64,000 nucleotides of DNA from Occultella kanbiaonis (GCF_009708215.1 NZ_CP046175.1:1116001-1180000), one strand, 5' to 3'. Counted from the stretch's first letter, positions 29,700 through 39,679 are shown. Made by a program: numbers and translations. Notes: a model not told the origin generated them from the letters alone.

Positions 29700-31403
29700 T
29701 CAGTGCCTGCTGTCGCGGCGGAACAGCCGGGCCTCCTCCTGATCGAGGAGGTGCTCGGCGTCCGCGAGGGACCGTGACCGGTGCACCCCGAGCGAGCGAG
29801 CCTCGATCAGGGCGGCCCGCTCGGCCTCGATGACCCGGCGTCGCAACCGCACATACACGTCGTGCGGTCCGCCGTCCTCCCCGGTGTCGCGGACTGCGGC
29901 CGCGCGCAGCACGCTCTCGGAGCGGACCCGCTCGAGGATCGCGGGCTCCACCCCCTCCTCGCCCTCGAGAGCGGTGTCGCTGACCGTCGCCAGGCCCGTG
30001 CTGCTGATCTCGTCGAGGAGGGCGGCGAGGTCGGCGCGCTCACGCTCCGCGCTGGCGCCGGTGATCCCGAGCCGGCGGACGAGCGCGGGCAGGGTGCCGC
30101 CCTGCAGCAGCAGCGTCGCGATCGCGACGGTGACCGCGACCAGGATGAGCTGCGGCCGGTAGGGCAGGTCCCGGGGCAGGGTCTGGGCAGCGGCGAGGGT
30201 CACCACGCCGCGCATCCCGGCCCACCCCAGCACCACGCCGCCGCGCCAGCCGAGGCCCTCCGCGGTGAGGGAGTCCACGTCCGCGCGCCGGCGCGCGAGC
30301 ATCCGACCGATCCGGGACGCCCGTTCCCGGGTCCGGTCGTCGTCCGCGGGGACGTCTCGCAACCTGTCGAGCGCCTGGTCGAGGTAGACGCCCCGCACCC
30401 GCGCCCGGCGCGCGTCCCGGCGCAGGATGCCGATCAGCGGCACCATGAACGCGAACCGGACCACGATCAGGACGGCCGTCATGAGCAGTCCGATCAGCAC
30501 CGCCGAGCCGACCCCGAGGTCGTCGTCCTGGACCTGGGCCACAAGGGTGGCCACCTCGGTGCCGATCAGCAGGAACACACCGTTCTCCAGGATGAACTGG
30601 ACGGTGCGCCAGTTCAGGCGCTCGCTGATCCGGTCCTGCGCGGTGAATCTGGTGGCGCTGCGGTGCCCGGTGACGAGCCCGGCGACCACCACGCTGAGCA
30701 CCCCGGAGGCGCCCAGCTCCTCGGCCGGCAGGTAGGCGATGAACGGCACCGCGAACGAGATGGACGTGGTCAGGACGGGGTTGTTCAGGTGCGAGCGCAC
30801 CGCGACCGTCGCGAAGCCGATCACGATCCCGACCCCGATCGCGACGACGACCGCGAACATGAAGTCACCGACGACGCCCCAGAACGAGACCGCCGCGGCG
30901 GTGGCGGCGATCGCGGACCGCAGCAGCACCAGCGCGGACGCGTCATTGACCAGGCTCTCGCCCTCGAGCATGGTGACCAGCCGCCCGGGCAGGCCGACCC
31001 GCTTACCGATCGACGTGGCCGCTACGGCGTCCGGTGGGCTGATCACGGCGCCGAGCGCGAAGGCGGCCGCCAGGTTCAGGTCCGGGAAGATCAGGTAGAG
31101 CAGGTACCCCGAGACCGCGGTGCTCAGGATCACCAGCACCACCGAGAGCCCGGTGATCGCCTTGAGGTTGCGCCGGAAGTCCATCAGCGGCACGTTCACC
31201 GCCGCGGAGTACAGCAGCGGTGGCAGTACCCCGACCAGGATCCACTCCGGGTCCACCTCGATCGACGGCGCGAACGGTACGAAACTGAACAGGGTGCCCA
31301 CCACGATCAGGATCAGCGGTGCGGCCACTCCGAGCTTCGGCGCGAACCTCGCCACGAGCACGATCGTGACCAGGGCTGCGACGGCGCCGAGTGCGTACTC
31401 CAT
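29700..31403 (-). CDS. Na+/H+ antiporter, CPA1 family
   Basis: A 567-aa transporter. Residues 1-420 contain about 12 membrane helices with the CPA1 ion-binding ND motif in EGESLVNDASALVLLRSAIA (near residue 153) and the PPDAVAATSIGKR loop. The last 140 residues are a charged cytoplasmic domain, probably helical and regulatory. It exchanges cytoplasmic Na+ (or K+) for H+, maintaining pH and salt balance. The ATG at 31403 is placed by a TAGGTT -10 box 6 nt upstream. It stands alone. Confidence 0.93.
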   Translation of the reverse strand: MEYALGAVAALVTIVLVARFAPKLGVAAPLILIVVGTLFSFVPFAPSIEVDPEWILVGVLPPLLYSAAVNVPLMDFRRNLKAITGLSVVLVILSTAVSGYLLYLIFPDLNLAAAFALGAVISPPDAVAATSIGKRVGLPGRLVTMLEGESLVNDASALVLLRSAIAATAAAVSFWGVVGDFMFAVVVAIGVGIVIGFATVAVRSHLNNPVLTTSISFAVPFIAYLPAEELGASGVLSVVVAGLVTGHRSATRFTAQDRISERLNWRTVQFILENGVFLLIGTEVATLVAQVQDDDLGVGSAVLIGLLMTAVLIVVRFAFMVPLIGILRRDARRARVRGVYLDQALDRLRDVPADDDRTRERASRIGRMLARRRADVDSLTAEGLGWRGGVVLGWAGMRGVVTLAAAQTLPRDLPYRPQLILVAVTVAIATLLLQGGTLPALVRRLGITGASAERERADLAALLDEISSTGLATVSDTALEGEEGVEPAILERVRSESVLRAAAVRDTGEDGGPHDVYVRLRRRVIEAERAALIEARSLGVHRSRSLADAEHLLDQEEARLFRRDSRH

Positions 31404-31409
31404 GAGAGA

Positions 31410-31415
31410 AACCTA
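31410..31415 (-). promoter_or_regulatory. Leaderless -10 box of the antiporter gene
   Basis: TAGGTT on the minus strand lies exactly 6 nt from ATG 31403. No Shine-Dalgarno sequence. Confidence 0.5.
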
Positions 31416-31541
31416 AGGTGTCGGTCCAGACGCATCAGACCTCGGTATGACGAGACCATCGGGCGCCGGGGGGAGGCAGCCGCCCCCGGATCACCCGCAC
31501 GGACCGATGTGCGCGGCGCGCGCGGCGAGCAGGATCGAGGC

Positions 31542-31856
31542 ATGGCCACGATCAGTCCCGCACCCGCCGCAGTCCGTGTCGCCGCACCCGCGCGCTCCCG
31601 GCTCGCCGAGCCGGCGCCCGCCGTCCGGACCGAGCCCGGCGTCCGGGCCGGCACCACCGACCGGGCCGAGCCGGACCTCGGCACGCACGCGCCGCCGTCG
31701 GCCCCGTTCGGTGCGGGCGCGGCGCAGCCCAGCCCGGTCCGCGACTCCCTGCTGCCGGCCACGCTGTCCCTGCTCGCGGTGCTCGGCGTGCTCACCGGCC
31801 TCGCGGCCGCCGCCGGCTGGGTCGTGCGGTCCGTCGCCGAGTACTTCCTCGGCTGA
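31542..31856 (+). CDS. Small single-pass membrane protein, unknown
   Basis: A 104-aa candidate with an Ala/Pro/Arg-rich N-terminal 65 residues and one C-terminal helix (LPATLSLLAVLGVLTGLAAAAGWVV) ending in SVAEYFLG. ATG 31542 has a weak AGGA site 7 nt upstream. It sits between the antiporter and menB. The hydrophobic segment and stop position support coding; no family recognised, so it could be spurious. Confidence 0.5.
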   Translation: MATISPAPAAVRVAAPARSRLAEPAPAVRTEPGVRAGTTDRAEPDLGTHAPPSAPFGAGAAQPSPVRDSLLPATLSLLAVLGVLTGLAAAAGWVVRSVAEYFLG

Positions 31857-31865
31857 GACGCCGAC

Positions 31866-32816
31866 TCAGAAGTAGTGCGGGAAGCCTGACCAGTCCGGCG
31901 GGCGGCGCTCCAGGAACGCGTCCCGGCCCTCCACGGCCTCGTCCGTCATGTACGCCAAGCGGGTGGCCTCGCCGGCGAACACCTGCTGCCCGGCCAGGCC
32001 GTCGTCGGCCATGTTGAACGCGAACTTGAGCATCCGGATCGCCTGCGGCGACTTCGTGGCGATGATCGCCGCCCATTCCAGCGCCCGCTCCTCGAGCTCC
32101 GCGTGCGGGACCGCCTCGTTGATCGCCCCCCACGCCTGCGCCTGCTCGGCGGAGTACTCGCGGGCCAGGAAGAAGATCTCCCGGGCACGCTTGTCACCCA
32201 CCTGGCGGGCGAGCAGCGCCGAGCCGTAACCGGCGTCGAACGACGCGACGTCGGCGTCGGTCTGCTTGAACCTTCCGTGCTCGATCGAGGCGATCGTCAG
32301 GTCCGCGACCACGTGCAGGCTGTGTCCGCCGCCGGCGGCCCAACCCGGGACGACGGCGATCACCGGCTTGGGCATGGTGCGCATCAGTCGCTGCACCTCG
32401 AGGATGTGCAGGCGCCCGGCGTGGGCCGGGTCGATCGTCGTGGCCTGCTCACCCTCGGCGTACCGGTACCCGTCCCGGCCCCGGATCCGCTGGTCGCCAC
32501 CGGAGCAGAACGCCCAGCCGCCGTCCTTGCCGCTCGGGCCGTTGCCGGTCAGCAGCACGGCGGCGACGTCCGGGCTCATCCGGGCGTGGTCGAGGGCCCG
32601 GTACAGCTCGTCCACGGTGTGTGGGCGGAACGCGTTGCGGACCTCCGGCCGGTCGAACGCGATCCGGACCACGGGCAGATCCCGTGGCTGATCACCGGTC
32701 CGGTCCACGCCGCGGTGATAGGTGAGATCGGTGAGGTCGAAGCCGGGGACCTCGCGCCAGCGCTGCGGGTCGAACAGGTCGGAGACCTTGGCGGGGAGGG
32801 GAGCGGAGTCAGTCAC
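31866..32816 (-). CDS. menB: 1,4-dihydroxy-2-naphthoyl-CoA synthase MenB
   Basis: MenB is a crotonase-fold enzyme that closes the naphthoate ring from o-succinylbenzoyl-CoA. The 316-aa protein includes the oxyanion-hole run AFCSGGDQRIRGRDGYRYAEG and the MenB-specific VASFDAGYGSALLARQVGDKRAREIFFLAREYSAEQA. An N-terminal VSDLFDPQRWREVPGFDLTDLTYHRG matches actinobacterial MenB. Leaderless: TAGAGT lies 6 nt before GTG 32816. It is divergent from menC-menD across 118 bp, so the pathway step before (menE) and after are transcribed separately. Confidence 0.96.
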   Translation of the reverse strand: MTDSAPLPAKVSDLFDPQRWREVPGFDLTDLTYHRGVDRTGDQPRDLPVVRIAFDRPEVRNAFRPHTVDELYRALDHARMSPDVAAVLLTGNGPSGKDGGWAFCSGGDQRIRGRDGYRYAEGEQATTIDPAHAGRLHILEVQRLMRTMPKPVIAVVPGWAAGGGHSLHVVADLTIASIEHGRFKQTDADVASFDAGYGSALLARQVGDKRAREIFFLAREYSAEQAQAWGAINEAVPHAELEERALEWAAIIATKSPQAIRMLKFAFNMADDGLAGQQVFAGEATRLAYMTDEAVEGRDAFLERRPPDWSGFPHYF

Positions 32817-32822
32817 GCTGAC

Positions 32823-32928
32823 ACTCTAGGGCGGCGCCCGCCCCCCGGTACCCGCTGCCGTGCGCCGCCGGTGCCCATGCCTCGCCCGGGCCGGGCACCC
32901 CGGACCGCCGGTCACCGGCCCTTATCCT
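32823..32928. promoter_or_regulatory. Divergent leaderless promoters of menB and menCD
   Basis: TAGAGT on the minus strand (32828-32823) ends 6 nt before the menB GTG. TATCCT on the plus strand (32923-32928) ends 6 nt before the menC GTG. About 95 bp lie between the two boxes, with no clear operator palindrome seen. Confidence 0.55.
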
Positions 32929-32934
32929 GAACCG

Positions 32935-33927
32935 GTGAACCCCCGCGTCTACGCCACGCCCCTGCGCACCCGTTTCCGGGGGCTTGAGGTCCGGGACGGC
33001 GTGCTCGTCCACGGCCCGGCCGGCTGGGGCGAGTTCTCCCCGTTCTGGGACTACGACGCCGCGGAGTCGACGGCATGGTGGCGGGCCGCGCACGAGGCTG
33101 CCACGCTCGGTTGGCCCGAGCCGGTCCGCACCCACATCCCCGTCAACGTCACCGTGCCCGCCGTCGGGCCGGACCGCGCGGCCGCGATCGTGGCCGCCTC
33201 CGGCGGTTGCACGACGGCGAAGGTCAAGGTCGCCGAGCCCGGCCAGTCCGTGGCGGACGAGCAGGCCCGCCTCGAGGCGGTCCGCGGCGCGCTCGGTCCG
33301 GGCGGGCGGATCCGGATCGATGCGAACGCGGCCTGGGACCTGGACACCGCGCTCGACCGGCTCGCCGTCCTCGACCGCGCAGCGGGCGGCCTGGAGTACG
33401 CCGAACAACCGTGCGCGGACGTCGCAGACCTGGCCACGCTGCGCCGTCGGGGCTCCGTGCCGATCGCCGCGGACGAGAGCATCCGCCGCGCCGAGGACCC
33501 GATGGCCGTGGTCCGCGCCGAGGCCGCGGACGTCGTGGTGCTGAAGGTGCAGCCGCTCGGCGGGGTCCGCGCGGCCCTGCGGATCGCCGAGGAGGTCGGC
33601 CTGCCGGTGGTGGTCTCGTCGGCCCTGGAGACGTCCGTCGGCATCGCGGCCGGCCTGGCCCTGGCCGCGGCGCTGCCCACCCTCGAGCACGCCTGCGGAC
33701 TCGCCACCGTCCACCTGCTCACCGCCGACGTGGTCGCGGACCCGCTGCTCCCGGTCGGCGGCCGGATCGAGGTGCGCCGCCCCGAACCGGACCCGGCCGC
33801 GTTCGCCGCGACCCTGGCCGACGACGCGGTCACCGCCCGCTGGCTGGACCGGCTGCAGACCGTGGCCGCGCTCGCCGGCCTGCCCGTGCCGGAGTCGGCC
33901 GGGTCCGCGGGAGAGGGATCGGAATGA
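32935..33927 (+). CDS. menC: o-succinylbenzoate synthase MenC
   Basis: MenC, an enolase-superfamily enzyme, dehydrates SHCHC to o-succinylbenzoate. In the 330-aa protein the catalytic residues are visible: Lys96/Lys98 in TAKVKVAE, metal ligands Asp129 (IRIDANAAW), Glu157 (EYAEQPC) and Asp180 (IAADES), and Lys204 (VVLKVQPLGG). The GTG start is set by a TATCCT -10 box 6 nt upstream. The stop overlaps menD in an ATGA junction, so the two are translationally coupled. Confidence 0.96.
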   Translation: MNPRVYATPLRTRFRGLEVRDGVLVHGPAGWGEFSPFWDYDAAESTAWWRAAHEAATLGWPEPVRTHIPVNVTVPAVGPDRAAAIVAASGGCTTAKVKVAEPGQSVADEQARLEAVRGALGPGGRIRIDANAAWDLDTALDRLAVLDRAAGGLEYAEQPCADVADLATLRRRGSVPIAADESIRRAEDPMAVVRAEAADVVVLKVQPLGGVRAALRIAEEVGLPVVVSSALETSVGIAAGLALAAALPTLEHACGLATVHLLTADVVADPLLPVGGRIEVRRPEPDPAAFAATLADDAVTARWLDRLQTVAALAGLPVPESAGSAGEGSE

Positions 33928-35621
33928 GTGCGACGACCGCGACCGGCCCGGACGCGACCGACCCACCGGTGCCGTCGGCGGCCGCCGCCCGCGCGCTGGT
34001 GGCCGAACTCGTCGCCGCCGGTGTCCGGGACGTGGTGCTCGCCCCGGGCTCACGCAGCGCCCCGCTCGCCTACGCACTGCACGCTGCCGAGCGGGCCGGC
34101 TGGCTGCGCCTGCACGTCCGGATCGACGAGCGCAGCGCCGCGTTCGTGGCCCTCGGCATCGCGCGGGTCCGCCCGGCCGCGGTGGTGACCACCTCCGGTA
34201 CGGCCGTCGCGAACCTGCACCCGGCGCTCCTCGAGGCGGCGCACTCGGGCGCCCCGCTGGTGGTGCTCACCGCCGACCGCCCACACGAGCTGCGGGGGGT
34301 GGGCGCGAACCAGACCACCGAGCAGGTGGGCATCTTCGGTTCCGCGGTGCGTTGGCACGCCGAACTCCCGGCGGACGACGCGGCGCCGACGCGAGGGGTC
34401 CGGTCCGCGGTGGTGCGGGCCGTCGCGGCCGCGCGCGGGCTGCGCTCGGGGCACCCCGGCCCGGTGCACCTGAACGTCGCGTTCCGGGACCCGCTCGCGC
34501 CCGCCGACGACTGGCTGCCGGGCGAGGCTCCTGCGACCCACACCGACGTCGCCCCCGCGGTGGCGCCGGCGGCGCCCATGGTGCTGGACCGCGGCCCCCG
34601 GACCGTGATCGTGGCCGGCGACGGCGCAGGTGCTGCGGCCGTCCGGCTCGCCGCCGCGAGTGGCTGGCCGGTGCTCGCCGAGCCCGGCTCGGGCGCCCGG
34701 CACGCGCCCGGGGCGGTCACCGCCTACCGGACCCTCCTGGCCGACCCGGACCTCGGACCGCGGATCGAGCGGGTGGTCCAGTTCGGGCGGCCCACGCTGA
34801 GCCGGCCGGTCTCGCTGCTGCTGGCGCGCCCCGACGCGCAGGTGGTCGTGGTCGGCCCCGGCCCGGACTGGGTGGACGTCGCGGGCACCGCCGCCGCGGT
34901 CAACGGCGCGGTGGACGTGGCAGGCGAGATCACCGTCGACGAGCGCGCGTGGGCCGGCCGGTGGGCCGTCGCGTCGGCGGCCGCGGAACGAGCACTCGCC
35001 GGGGAGGAACTGGCCGGGCCGGCTGTCGCCCGGGCCGTGCTCGCCGCCGGTGGCACCGTGGTGCTCGGCTCCTCGATGACGATCCGGGACGCGGACCTCG
35101 CCGGCCCGGTGGGGCAGCGCGAAGGCGCCGCCCGCGTGTTCGCCAACCGCGGCCTGGCCGGCATCGACGGCACCGTCTCCACGGCGACCGGGCTGGCCCT
35201 CGCGACCGGCGGACCGGTGCGCGCCCTGATCGGGGACCTGACCTTCCAGCACGACGTCGGCGGCCTCGCCCGCGGCCGGCTCGAGGCCGAGGTGGACCTG
35301 CAGGTGATCGTGCTCAACGACGACGGCGGCTCCATCTTCGCCACGCTCGAGCACGGTGCCCCGGACCACAGCCGGGACTTCGACCGGCTGTTCGCCACCC
35401 CTCAGGGGTTGGACATCGCCGCGCTCGCAGCCGGCTTCGGTGCCCGGCACGTCCTCGTCGCCACGGCCGCCGAGCTCGGGACGGTGCTCGCCGAGCCGGG
35501 CTCCGGGCGCAGCGTGGTGGAGGTGCGGCTCGACGGTGCCACCGCCCGGGACCGCGCGCTGGCGCTCACCGAGCGGATCCGGGCCGGCGTGGCCGCCTCG
35601 CTCGCCGACGTGGATGGCTGA
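33924..35621 (+). CDS. menD: SEPHCHC synthase MenD
   Basis: MenD is the thiamine-diphosphate enzyme that joins isochorismate with 2-oxoglutarate, the first committed step of menaquinone synthesis. The 565-aa protein has the TPP glutamate in HVRIDERSAAF (Glu69), LAPGSRSAPLAYAL, TSGTAVANLHPALLEA, TADRPHELRGVGANQTTEQVGIFG, and the TPP-binding GDLTFQHDVGGL...NDDGGSIF near residues 435-470. Its ATG overlaps the menC stop. It uses the product of MenF (38664, minus strand). Confidence 0.96.
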   Translation: MSATTATGPDATDPPVPSAAAARALVAELVAAGVRDVVLAPGSRSAPLAYALHAAERAGWLRLHVRIDERSAAFVALGIARVRPAAVVTTSGTAVANLHPALLEAAHSGAPLVVLTADRPHELRGVGANQTTEQVGIFGSAVRWHAELPADDAAPTRGVRSAVVRAVAAARGLRSGHPGPVHLNVAFRDPLAPADDWLPGEAPATHTDVAPAVAPAAPMVLDRGPRTVIVAGDGAGAAAVRLAAASGWPVLAEPGSGARHAPGAVTAYRTLLADPDLGPRIERVVQFGRPTLSRPVSLLLARPDAQVVVVGPGPDWVDVAGTAAAVNGAVDVAGEITVDERAWAGRWAVASAAAERALAGEELAGPAVARAVLAAGGTVVLGSSMTIRDADLAGPVGQREGAARVFANRGLAGIDGTVSTATGLALATGGPVRALIGDLTFQHDVGGLARGRLEAEVDLQVIVLNDDGGSIFATLEHGAPDHSRDFDRLFATPQGLDIAALAAGFGARHVLVATAAELGTVLAEPGSGRSVVEVRLDGATARDRALALTERIRAGVAASLADVDG

Positions 35622-35711
35622 GGAACTCCCAGGAACCTCCCAGGAGAGGTCGAGGTGATCGCAAGGTCCATCGACTGAAGTAGTGCTCACACCGATTCTT
35701 TGGAGGATCCG

Positions 35712-37346
35712 ATGAGCACACCGAACCCGACGCCGGGCTGGGCCACCCCGAACAGCGAACGTCCGCAGGCCCCGGCCACGCCGGGGAACCAGGCAGCTCC
35801 GGGTCAGGCCACCGCTGGCCAGGCCGGCCCTGGCACGGCCGTCACCCACCCCTACGCCTACGCCGCCTCGCACACCCCGAACGCGACCGGTGGCACCGCC
35901 GGAACCGGCACTGCCGGCACCGCCGCCCTGGCCGCCCCGACGCAGCCGGCACCGACGGCGCACCAGCACCCGGCTCCGACGGCGCACCAACAGCCGGCAC
36001 CGACGGCGCACCAGCACCCGGCACCGACGGCGCACCAGCGCCCGGCATACCAGGCCGCCACCGGCACCCAGGCGCCCTACCAGGGCGCCACCGGCGTCCG
36101 TCCGCCGTACCAGGGCGGCGTCCGCACCCAGACGCCGTACCAGGGCGCCACGAGCACGCACGCCACCTCGCAGGGCAACGGGTCCGCCGGAGCCACGCCG
36201 CCGCCGTCGACGTTCGGCCCGGGCAGCGGGTGGCAGAGCCCGCCGCCGGCCCCGGCCACCACGGTGAAGCGGCCGCGGACGTGGCTCGCCATCACGGCCG
36301 CCGCGGTCCTGGCCGCCGGCCTCGCGAGCGGTGGCACCGCCGCGCTGCTGCAGAACACCTCGTCCAGCGGAACCCTCACCCAGGCCGACGCGCCGGTGAC
36401 CGTGCCCGTCTCGGCCGACGGTTCACCGGACTGGGAGGCCGTGGCCGCCCAGGTGCGACCCAGCGTCGTCGCGATCACCTTCTCCTCCAGCGCGGGCAGC
36501 GGCGCCGGATCCGGGGTCATCATCGACTCCTCTGGGCTGATCCTGACCAACAACCACGTGGTCGCGGACGCCCAGTCCCTGACCGTGACGCTCTCCGACG
36601 GCCGGATCTTCGAGGCCAGGATCGTCGGCACCGACCCGACAACGGACCTGGCCGTGATCGAGCTGACCGACGCGCCCGACGACCTCGAGGCGGCAACCCT
36701 CGGCAGCTCCGACGACCTCGCGGTCGGGGAGTCGGTCATGGCCGTCGGCAACCCGCTCGGCCTGGACAGCACCGTCACCACCGGGATCATCTCCGCGCTC
36801 GACCGCCCGGTGAGCGCGACCGGCGGCGGGCAGGCGCAGGACGCGGTGGTCACGAACGCCATCCAGATCGACGCAGCGGTCAACCCCGGCAACTCCGGCG
36901 GGCCGCTGTTCGACGCGAACGGTCGCGTCATCGGCATCACGTCCTCGATCGCCACCCTGAGCGAGTCCTCGGGCAGCATCGGGCTCGGCTTCGCCATCCC
37001 GGTGGACCTGGCCACGAACGTGGCCGACCAGCTCATCGCCGACGGCACCGCCGAGCACGCCTACCTCGGGGTGTCCCTCACGGACGACACCGCGACGGCC
37101 GACGGCGTCACCCGGACCGGTGCCGCAGTCGCGCAGGTCGGCGACGGTACCCCCGCCGCGGAGGCCGGCCTGCAGGAGGGCGACGTCATCGTGCAGATCG
37201 ACGACCACGCCGTCAGCGGCGCCGAGTCGCTGACCGGCTGGGTGCGCACCTACAACAGCGGTGACACCGTCACCCTGACCGTGATCCGGGGCGGTGACTC
37301 GATCGAGGTCGAGACCACCCTGGCCAGCCGGGAGGCGGCCTCCTGA
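35712..37346 (+). CDS. Membrane-anchored HtrA/DegP-type serine protease with PDZ domain
   Basis: A 544-aa S1C protease for envelope protein quality control. Layout: cytoplasmic low-complexity region 1-185 rich in Pro, Thr, Gln and Ala, with four APTAHQHP-type repeats (80-111) and three PYQG-type repeats (about 121-146); one membrane helix (190-208); trypsin-like domain with His282 (LTNNHVV), Asp312 (TTDLAVIEL) and Ser395 (NPGNSGGPLF); and a C-terminal PDZ domain (AYLGVSL...AGLQEGDVIVQIDDHAVSGAESL). ATG 35712 follows TGGAGG at 5-nt spacing; a TTG four codons earlier overlaps that site and is unlikely. The protease domain faces outward. Confidence 0.95.
   Translation: MSTPNPTPGWATPNSERPQAPATPGNQAAPGQATAGQAGPGTAVTHPYAYAASHTPNATGGTAGTGTAGTAALAAPTQPAPTAHQHPAPTAHQQPAPTAHQHPAPTAHQRPAYQAATGTQAPYQGATGVRPPYQGGVRTQTPYQGATSTHATSQGNGSAGATPPPSTFGPGSGWQSPPPAPATTVKRPRTWLAITAAAVLAAGLASGGTAALLQNTSSSGTLTQADAPVTVPVSADGSPDWEAVAAQVRPSVVAITFSSSAGSGAGSGVIIDSSGLILTNNHVVADAQSLTVTLSDGRIFEARIVGTDPTTDLAVIELTDAPDDLEAATLGSSDDLAVGESVMAVGNPLGLDSTVTTGIISALDRPVSATGGGQAQDAVVTNAIQIDAAVNPGNSGGPLFDANGRVIGITSSIATLSESSGSIGLGFAIPVDLATNVADQLIADGTAEHAYLGVSLTDDTATADGVTRTGAAVAQVGDGTPAAEAGLQEGDVIVQIDDHAVSGAESLTGWVRTYNSGDTVTLTVIRGGDSIEVETTLASREAAS
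35949..36044 (+). repeat. 24-bp tandem repeat x4 in the HtrA gene
   Basis: Four 24-bp units encode APTAHQ(H/Q/R)P. They differ at a few positions, so the array has had time to diverge. The period is in frame. Confidence 0.93.
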
Positions 37347-37362
37347 GCCCGGTTCGGACCGC

Positions 37363-38664
37363 TCAGGAGGCCAGGGCCGAGCGCATCGGCTCGAGCTTCG
37401 CGTCGGACTCGGCCAGTTCATCGGCCGGGTCCGACGCGGCGACGATCCCGCACCCGGCGAACAGCCGCAGGCCGCGCGAGTCCGCGTCCACCTGGGCCGA
37501 CCGCAACGCGATGCCCCACTCGCCGTCGCCGTCCGCGCCGATCCAGCCCACCGGACCCGCATAACGGGCCCGGTCCATCTGCTCGTGGTCGGCGATCACC
37601 TGCGCGGCCACATCGGTCGGCGTGCCGCACACGGCGGCAGTGGGGTGCAGCGCCGCCGCGACGGCGAGCGAACTCATCTGCGCGTGCGGCCCGGCGAGTA
37701 CCGCGGTCACGTCGCTCGCCAGGTGCATCACGTTCGGCAGGTGCAGCACGAACGGGGCGTCCGGCGCGTTCGTCGACGCGGCGAACGGCGCCAGCGACCG
37801 GGTCAGCGAGTCGACGGCGAACTCGTGCTCCTCGAGATCCTTGGACGAGCGGGCCAGGGATGCGGCGCGGGCCAGGTCGGCCTCGTCGTCGCCGCTGCGC
37901 TGGATGGTCCCGGCGAGCACCCGGGATGAGATCAGGCCGCGCTCCCGGCGCACCAACAGCTCCGGGGTCGCGCCGACAAGGCCGTCGACGGCGAACGTCC
38001 AGCAGGAGCGGTAGTCGCGCCCGAGGTTGGACAACAGCCGCCGGACGTCCAGCGGGCCATCCAGGTCGGCGCGCACGTCGCGTGCCATCACCACCTTGCC
38101 GGCACTGGCGCTCCGGATCAGGTCGATGACCGCGGCCACCTGGGCCCGCCACTGCCTGCGAGTCAGCGCGCCGTCGGTGTACTCCACGGCGGGTGCCGGC
38201 AGCGGTGGCGCGATCCGGGCGCGAATCTCGGCGATCGTCGGCGGCGGCACGAGGTCCGCGGCGGCGGTGATCGTCGTCACCCAGGCCGCGTCGCCGCGCC
38301 GTCCGACCACGATCTGCGGCACCACCAGGACGCCACCGGCCGGGGAGTCGGGAGCGAAGGAGAACGAGCCGAAGGCGACCGCGCCGGTACCCGGGAGGCC
38401 GACCTCGTCGCGGACCACCATGTGCTCGGTGAGCGAGCGCCAGGCCGCGTCGGCGGCCGCGAACCGGTCCACGCCGTCGGTGGTGATCCGGGCGGCCTCG
38501 CCCCACCCCACCACGCCCTCGCCGCGCCGTACCCAGGCCGCCGCGCCGCGCGCGTGGGGCGCCGGCAGCAGGCCGAGCAGGTCCGGCAGCCCTTCGGCGG
38601 GGACTGCGATCGTGCGCGCCACAAGCGTGGAACTGGCGGTCAGGTGGGCTGCGTCGGTCATCAC
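37363..38664 (-). CDS. menF: Isochorismate synthase MenF
   Basis: A chorismate-binding-family enzyme that isomerises chorismate to isochorismate, feeding MenD. The 433-aa protein shows [79 protein letters not shown] (with metal-binding glutamates), [16 protein letters not shown] and the C-terminal [41 protein letters not shown] (38675-38670) ends 5 nt before GTG 38664; ATG 38661 is the next codon. A menaquinone rather than siderophore role follows from the surrounding men genes. Confidence 0.93.
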   Translation of the reverse strand: MMTDAAHLTASSTLVARTIAVPAEGLPDLLGLLPAPHARGAAAWVRRGEGVVGWGEAARITTDGVDRFAAADAAWRSLTEHMVVRDEVGLPGTGAVAFGSFSFAPDSPAGGVLVVPQIVVGRRGDAAWVTTITAAADLVPPPTIAEIRARIAPPLPAPAVEYTDGALTRRQWRAQVAAVIDLIRSASAGKVVMARDVRADLDGPLDVRRLLSNLGRDYRSCWTFAVDGLVGATPELLVRRERGLISSRVLAGTIQRSGDDEADLARAASLARSSKDLEEHEFAVDSLTRSLAPFAASTNAPDAPFVLHLPNVMHLASDVTAVLAGPHAQMSSLAVAAALHPTAAVCGTPTDVAAQVIADHEQMDRARYAGPVGWIGADGDGEWGIALRSAQVDADSRGLRLFAGCGIVAASDPADELAESDAKLEPMRSALAS

Positions 38665-38669
38665 CCATG

Positions 38670-38675
38670 AGCCTA
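38670..38675 (-). promoter_or_regulatory. Leaderless -10 box of menF
   Basis: TAGGCT on the minus strand ends 5 nt before GTG 38664. No Shine-Dalgarno sequence is seen. Confidence 0.45.
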
Positions 38676-38855
38676 GCGACGCCTCGCGATGACGCAGGTC
38701 GTCGGTGCCGGTCCGCGCCGGTGATCCGTGTCACGGCGCCCCCGGAGCACACCCGGCCGCTGCCCGGGGCGGGACCTTGGTCCCAGGAACCGGCCGTGGC
38801 CCCGGTCGGATGCGTGGTTGCGGAGCCGGGCCCGGCGGTGCGCCATGATGGAGCC

Positions 38856-39548
38856 ATGTCACGCGCCAGCCTGGACAAGGACCCCCGCGAGGTCGCGGGA
38901 ATGTTCGACGACGTCGCCCGCAAGTACGACCTCACCAACGATGTGCTCTCCCTCGGCATGGACCGGCTGTGGCGCACGGCCACGCTCGCCGCCACCGCCG
39001 CGCGACCGGGGGAGCGGGTGCTCGATCTTGCTGCCGGTACCGGCACCTCGAGCGAGGACTACGCGGACGCGGGCATCGAGGTGGTGCCGTGCGACTTCTC
39101 CGAGGGCATGGTGGCCGTCGGTAAACGCCGTCGGCCGGACCTGGCGTTCGTGGTCGGTGACGCGATGGCACTCCCGTTCGCCTCGGACAGCTTCGATGTG
39201 GTCACCATCTCGTTCGGCCTGCGCAACGTCGCGGACACCGCCGCCGGGCTCGCGGAGATGCTCCGGGTGACCCGCCCGGGCGGGCGGATCGTGATCTGCG
39301 AGTTCTCCACGCCGCCGAACCCCGCGTGGCGGGGGATGTACGACATCTACCGTGACCACGTGCTGCCCCGCGTCGCGAGCCTGGTCAGCTCGAACACGGA
39401 GGCCTACTCCTACCTGTCCGAGTCGATCGCGAGCTGGCCGGACCAGGTGCGTCTGGCCGAGCTGATGCAGTCGGTGGGCTGGCGCTCGGTCGGGTACCGG
39501 AACCTGACCGGCGGCATCGTCGCACTGCACCGCGCCACCAAGCACTGA
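38856..39548 (+). CDS. menG: Demethylmenaquinone methyltransferase MenG (UbiE)
   Basis: A 230-aa SAM-dependent methyltransferase that finishes the quinone ring. Motif I is [16 protein letters not shown] (near residue 50), [17 protein letters not shown] is the post-I acidic region, and [39 protein letters not shown] is the UbiE signature. The ATG at 38856 begins [29 protein letters not shown], the normal family start; upstream codons in the same frame show no similarity. It is divergent from menF (191 bp). Confidence 0.96.
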   Translation: MSRASLDKDPREVAGMFDDVARKYDLTNDVLSLGMDRLWRTATLAATAARPGERVLDLAAGTGTSSEDYADAGIEVVPCDFSEGMVAVGKRRRPDLAFVVGDAMALPFASDSFDVVTISFGLRNVADTAAGLAEMLRVTRPGGRIVICEFSTPPNPAWRGMYDIYRDHVLPRVASLVSSNTEAYSYLSESIASWPDQVRLAELMQSVGWRSVGYRNLTGGIVALHRATKH

Positions 39549-39636
39549 CAGGCGTCGCCGACGCCTCTCACCCACTGGACGAACTCGAATTAGCGCAGCA
39601 TGGCGTCGCGTAAATCGGCCGGAAATCCGCCACTTT

Positions 39637-39655
39637 CGAGGTGAGGGTCACCTAA
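39637..39655. promoter_or_regulatory. Candidate DtxR/IdeR/DmdR iron box
   Basis: CGAGGTGAGGGTCACCTAA matches the actinobacterial iron-box consensus TTAGGTTAGGCTCACCTAA at 15 of 19 positions. It contains a perfect core palindrome AGGTGA-GGG-TCACCT. It lies 25 bp upstream of the TAGCCT -10 box, where an iron-loaded repressor could block or tune transcription of menJ-nuo. Confidence 0.6.
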
Positions 39656-39679
39656 CCGGACGGTTCGTCGTCGCGGGGG

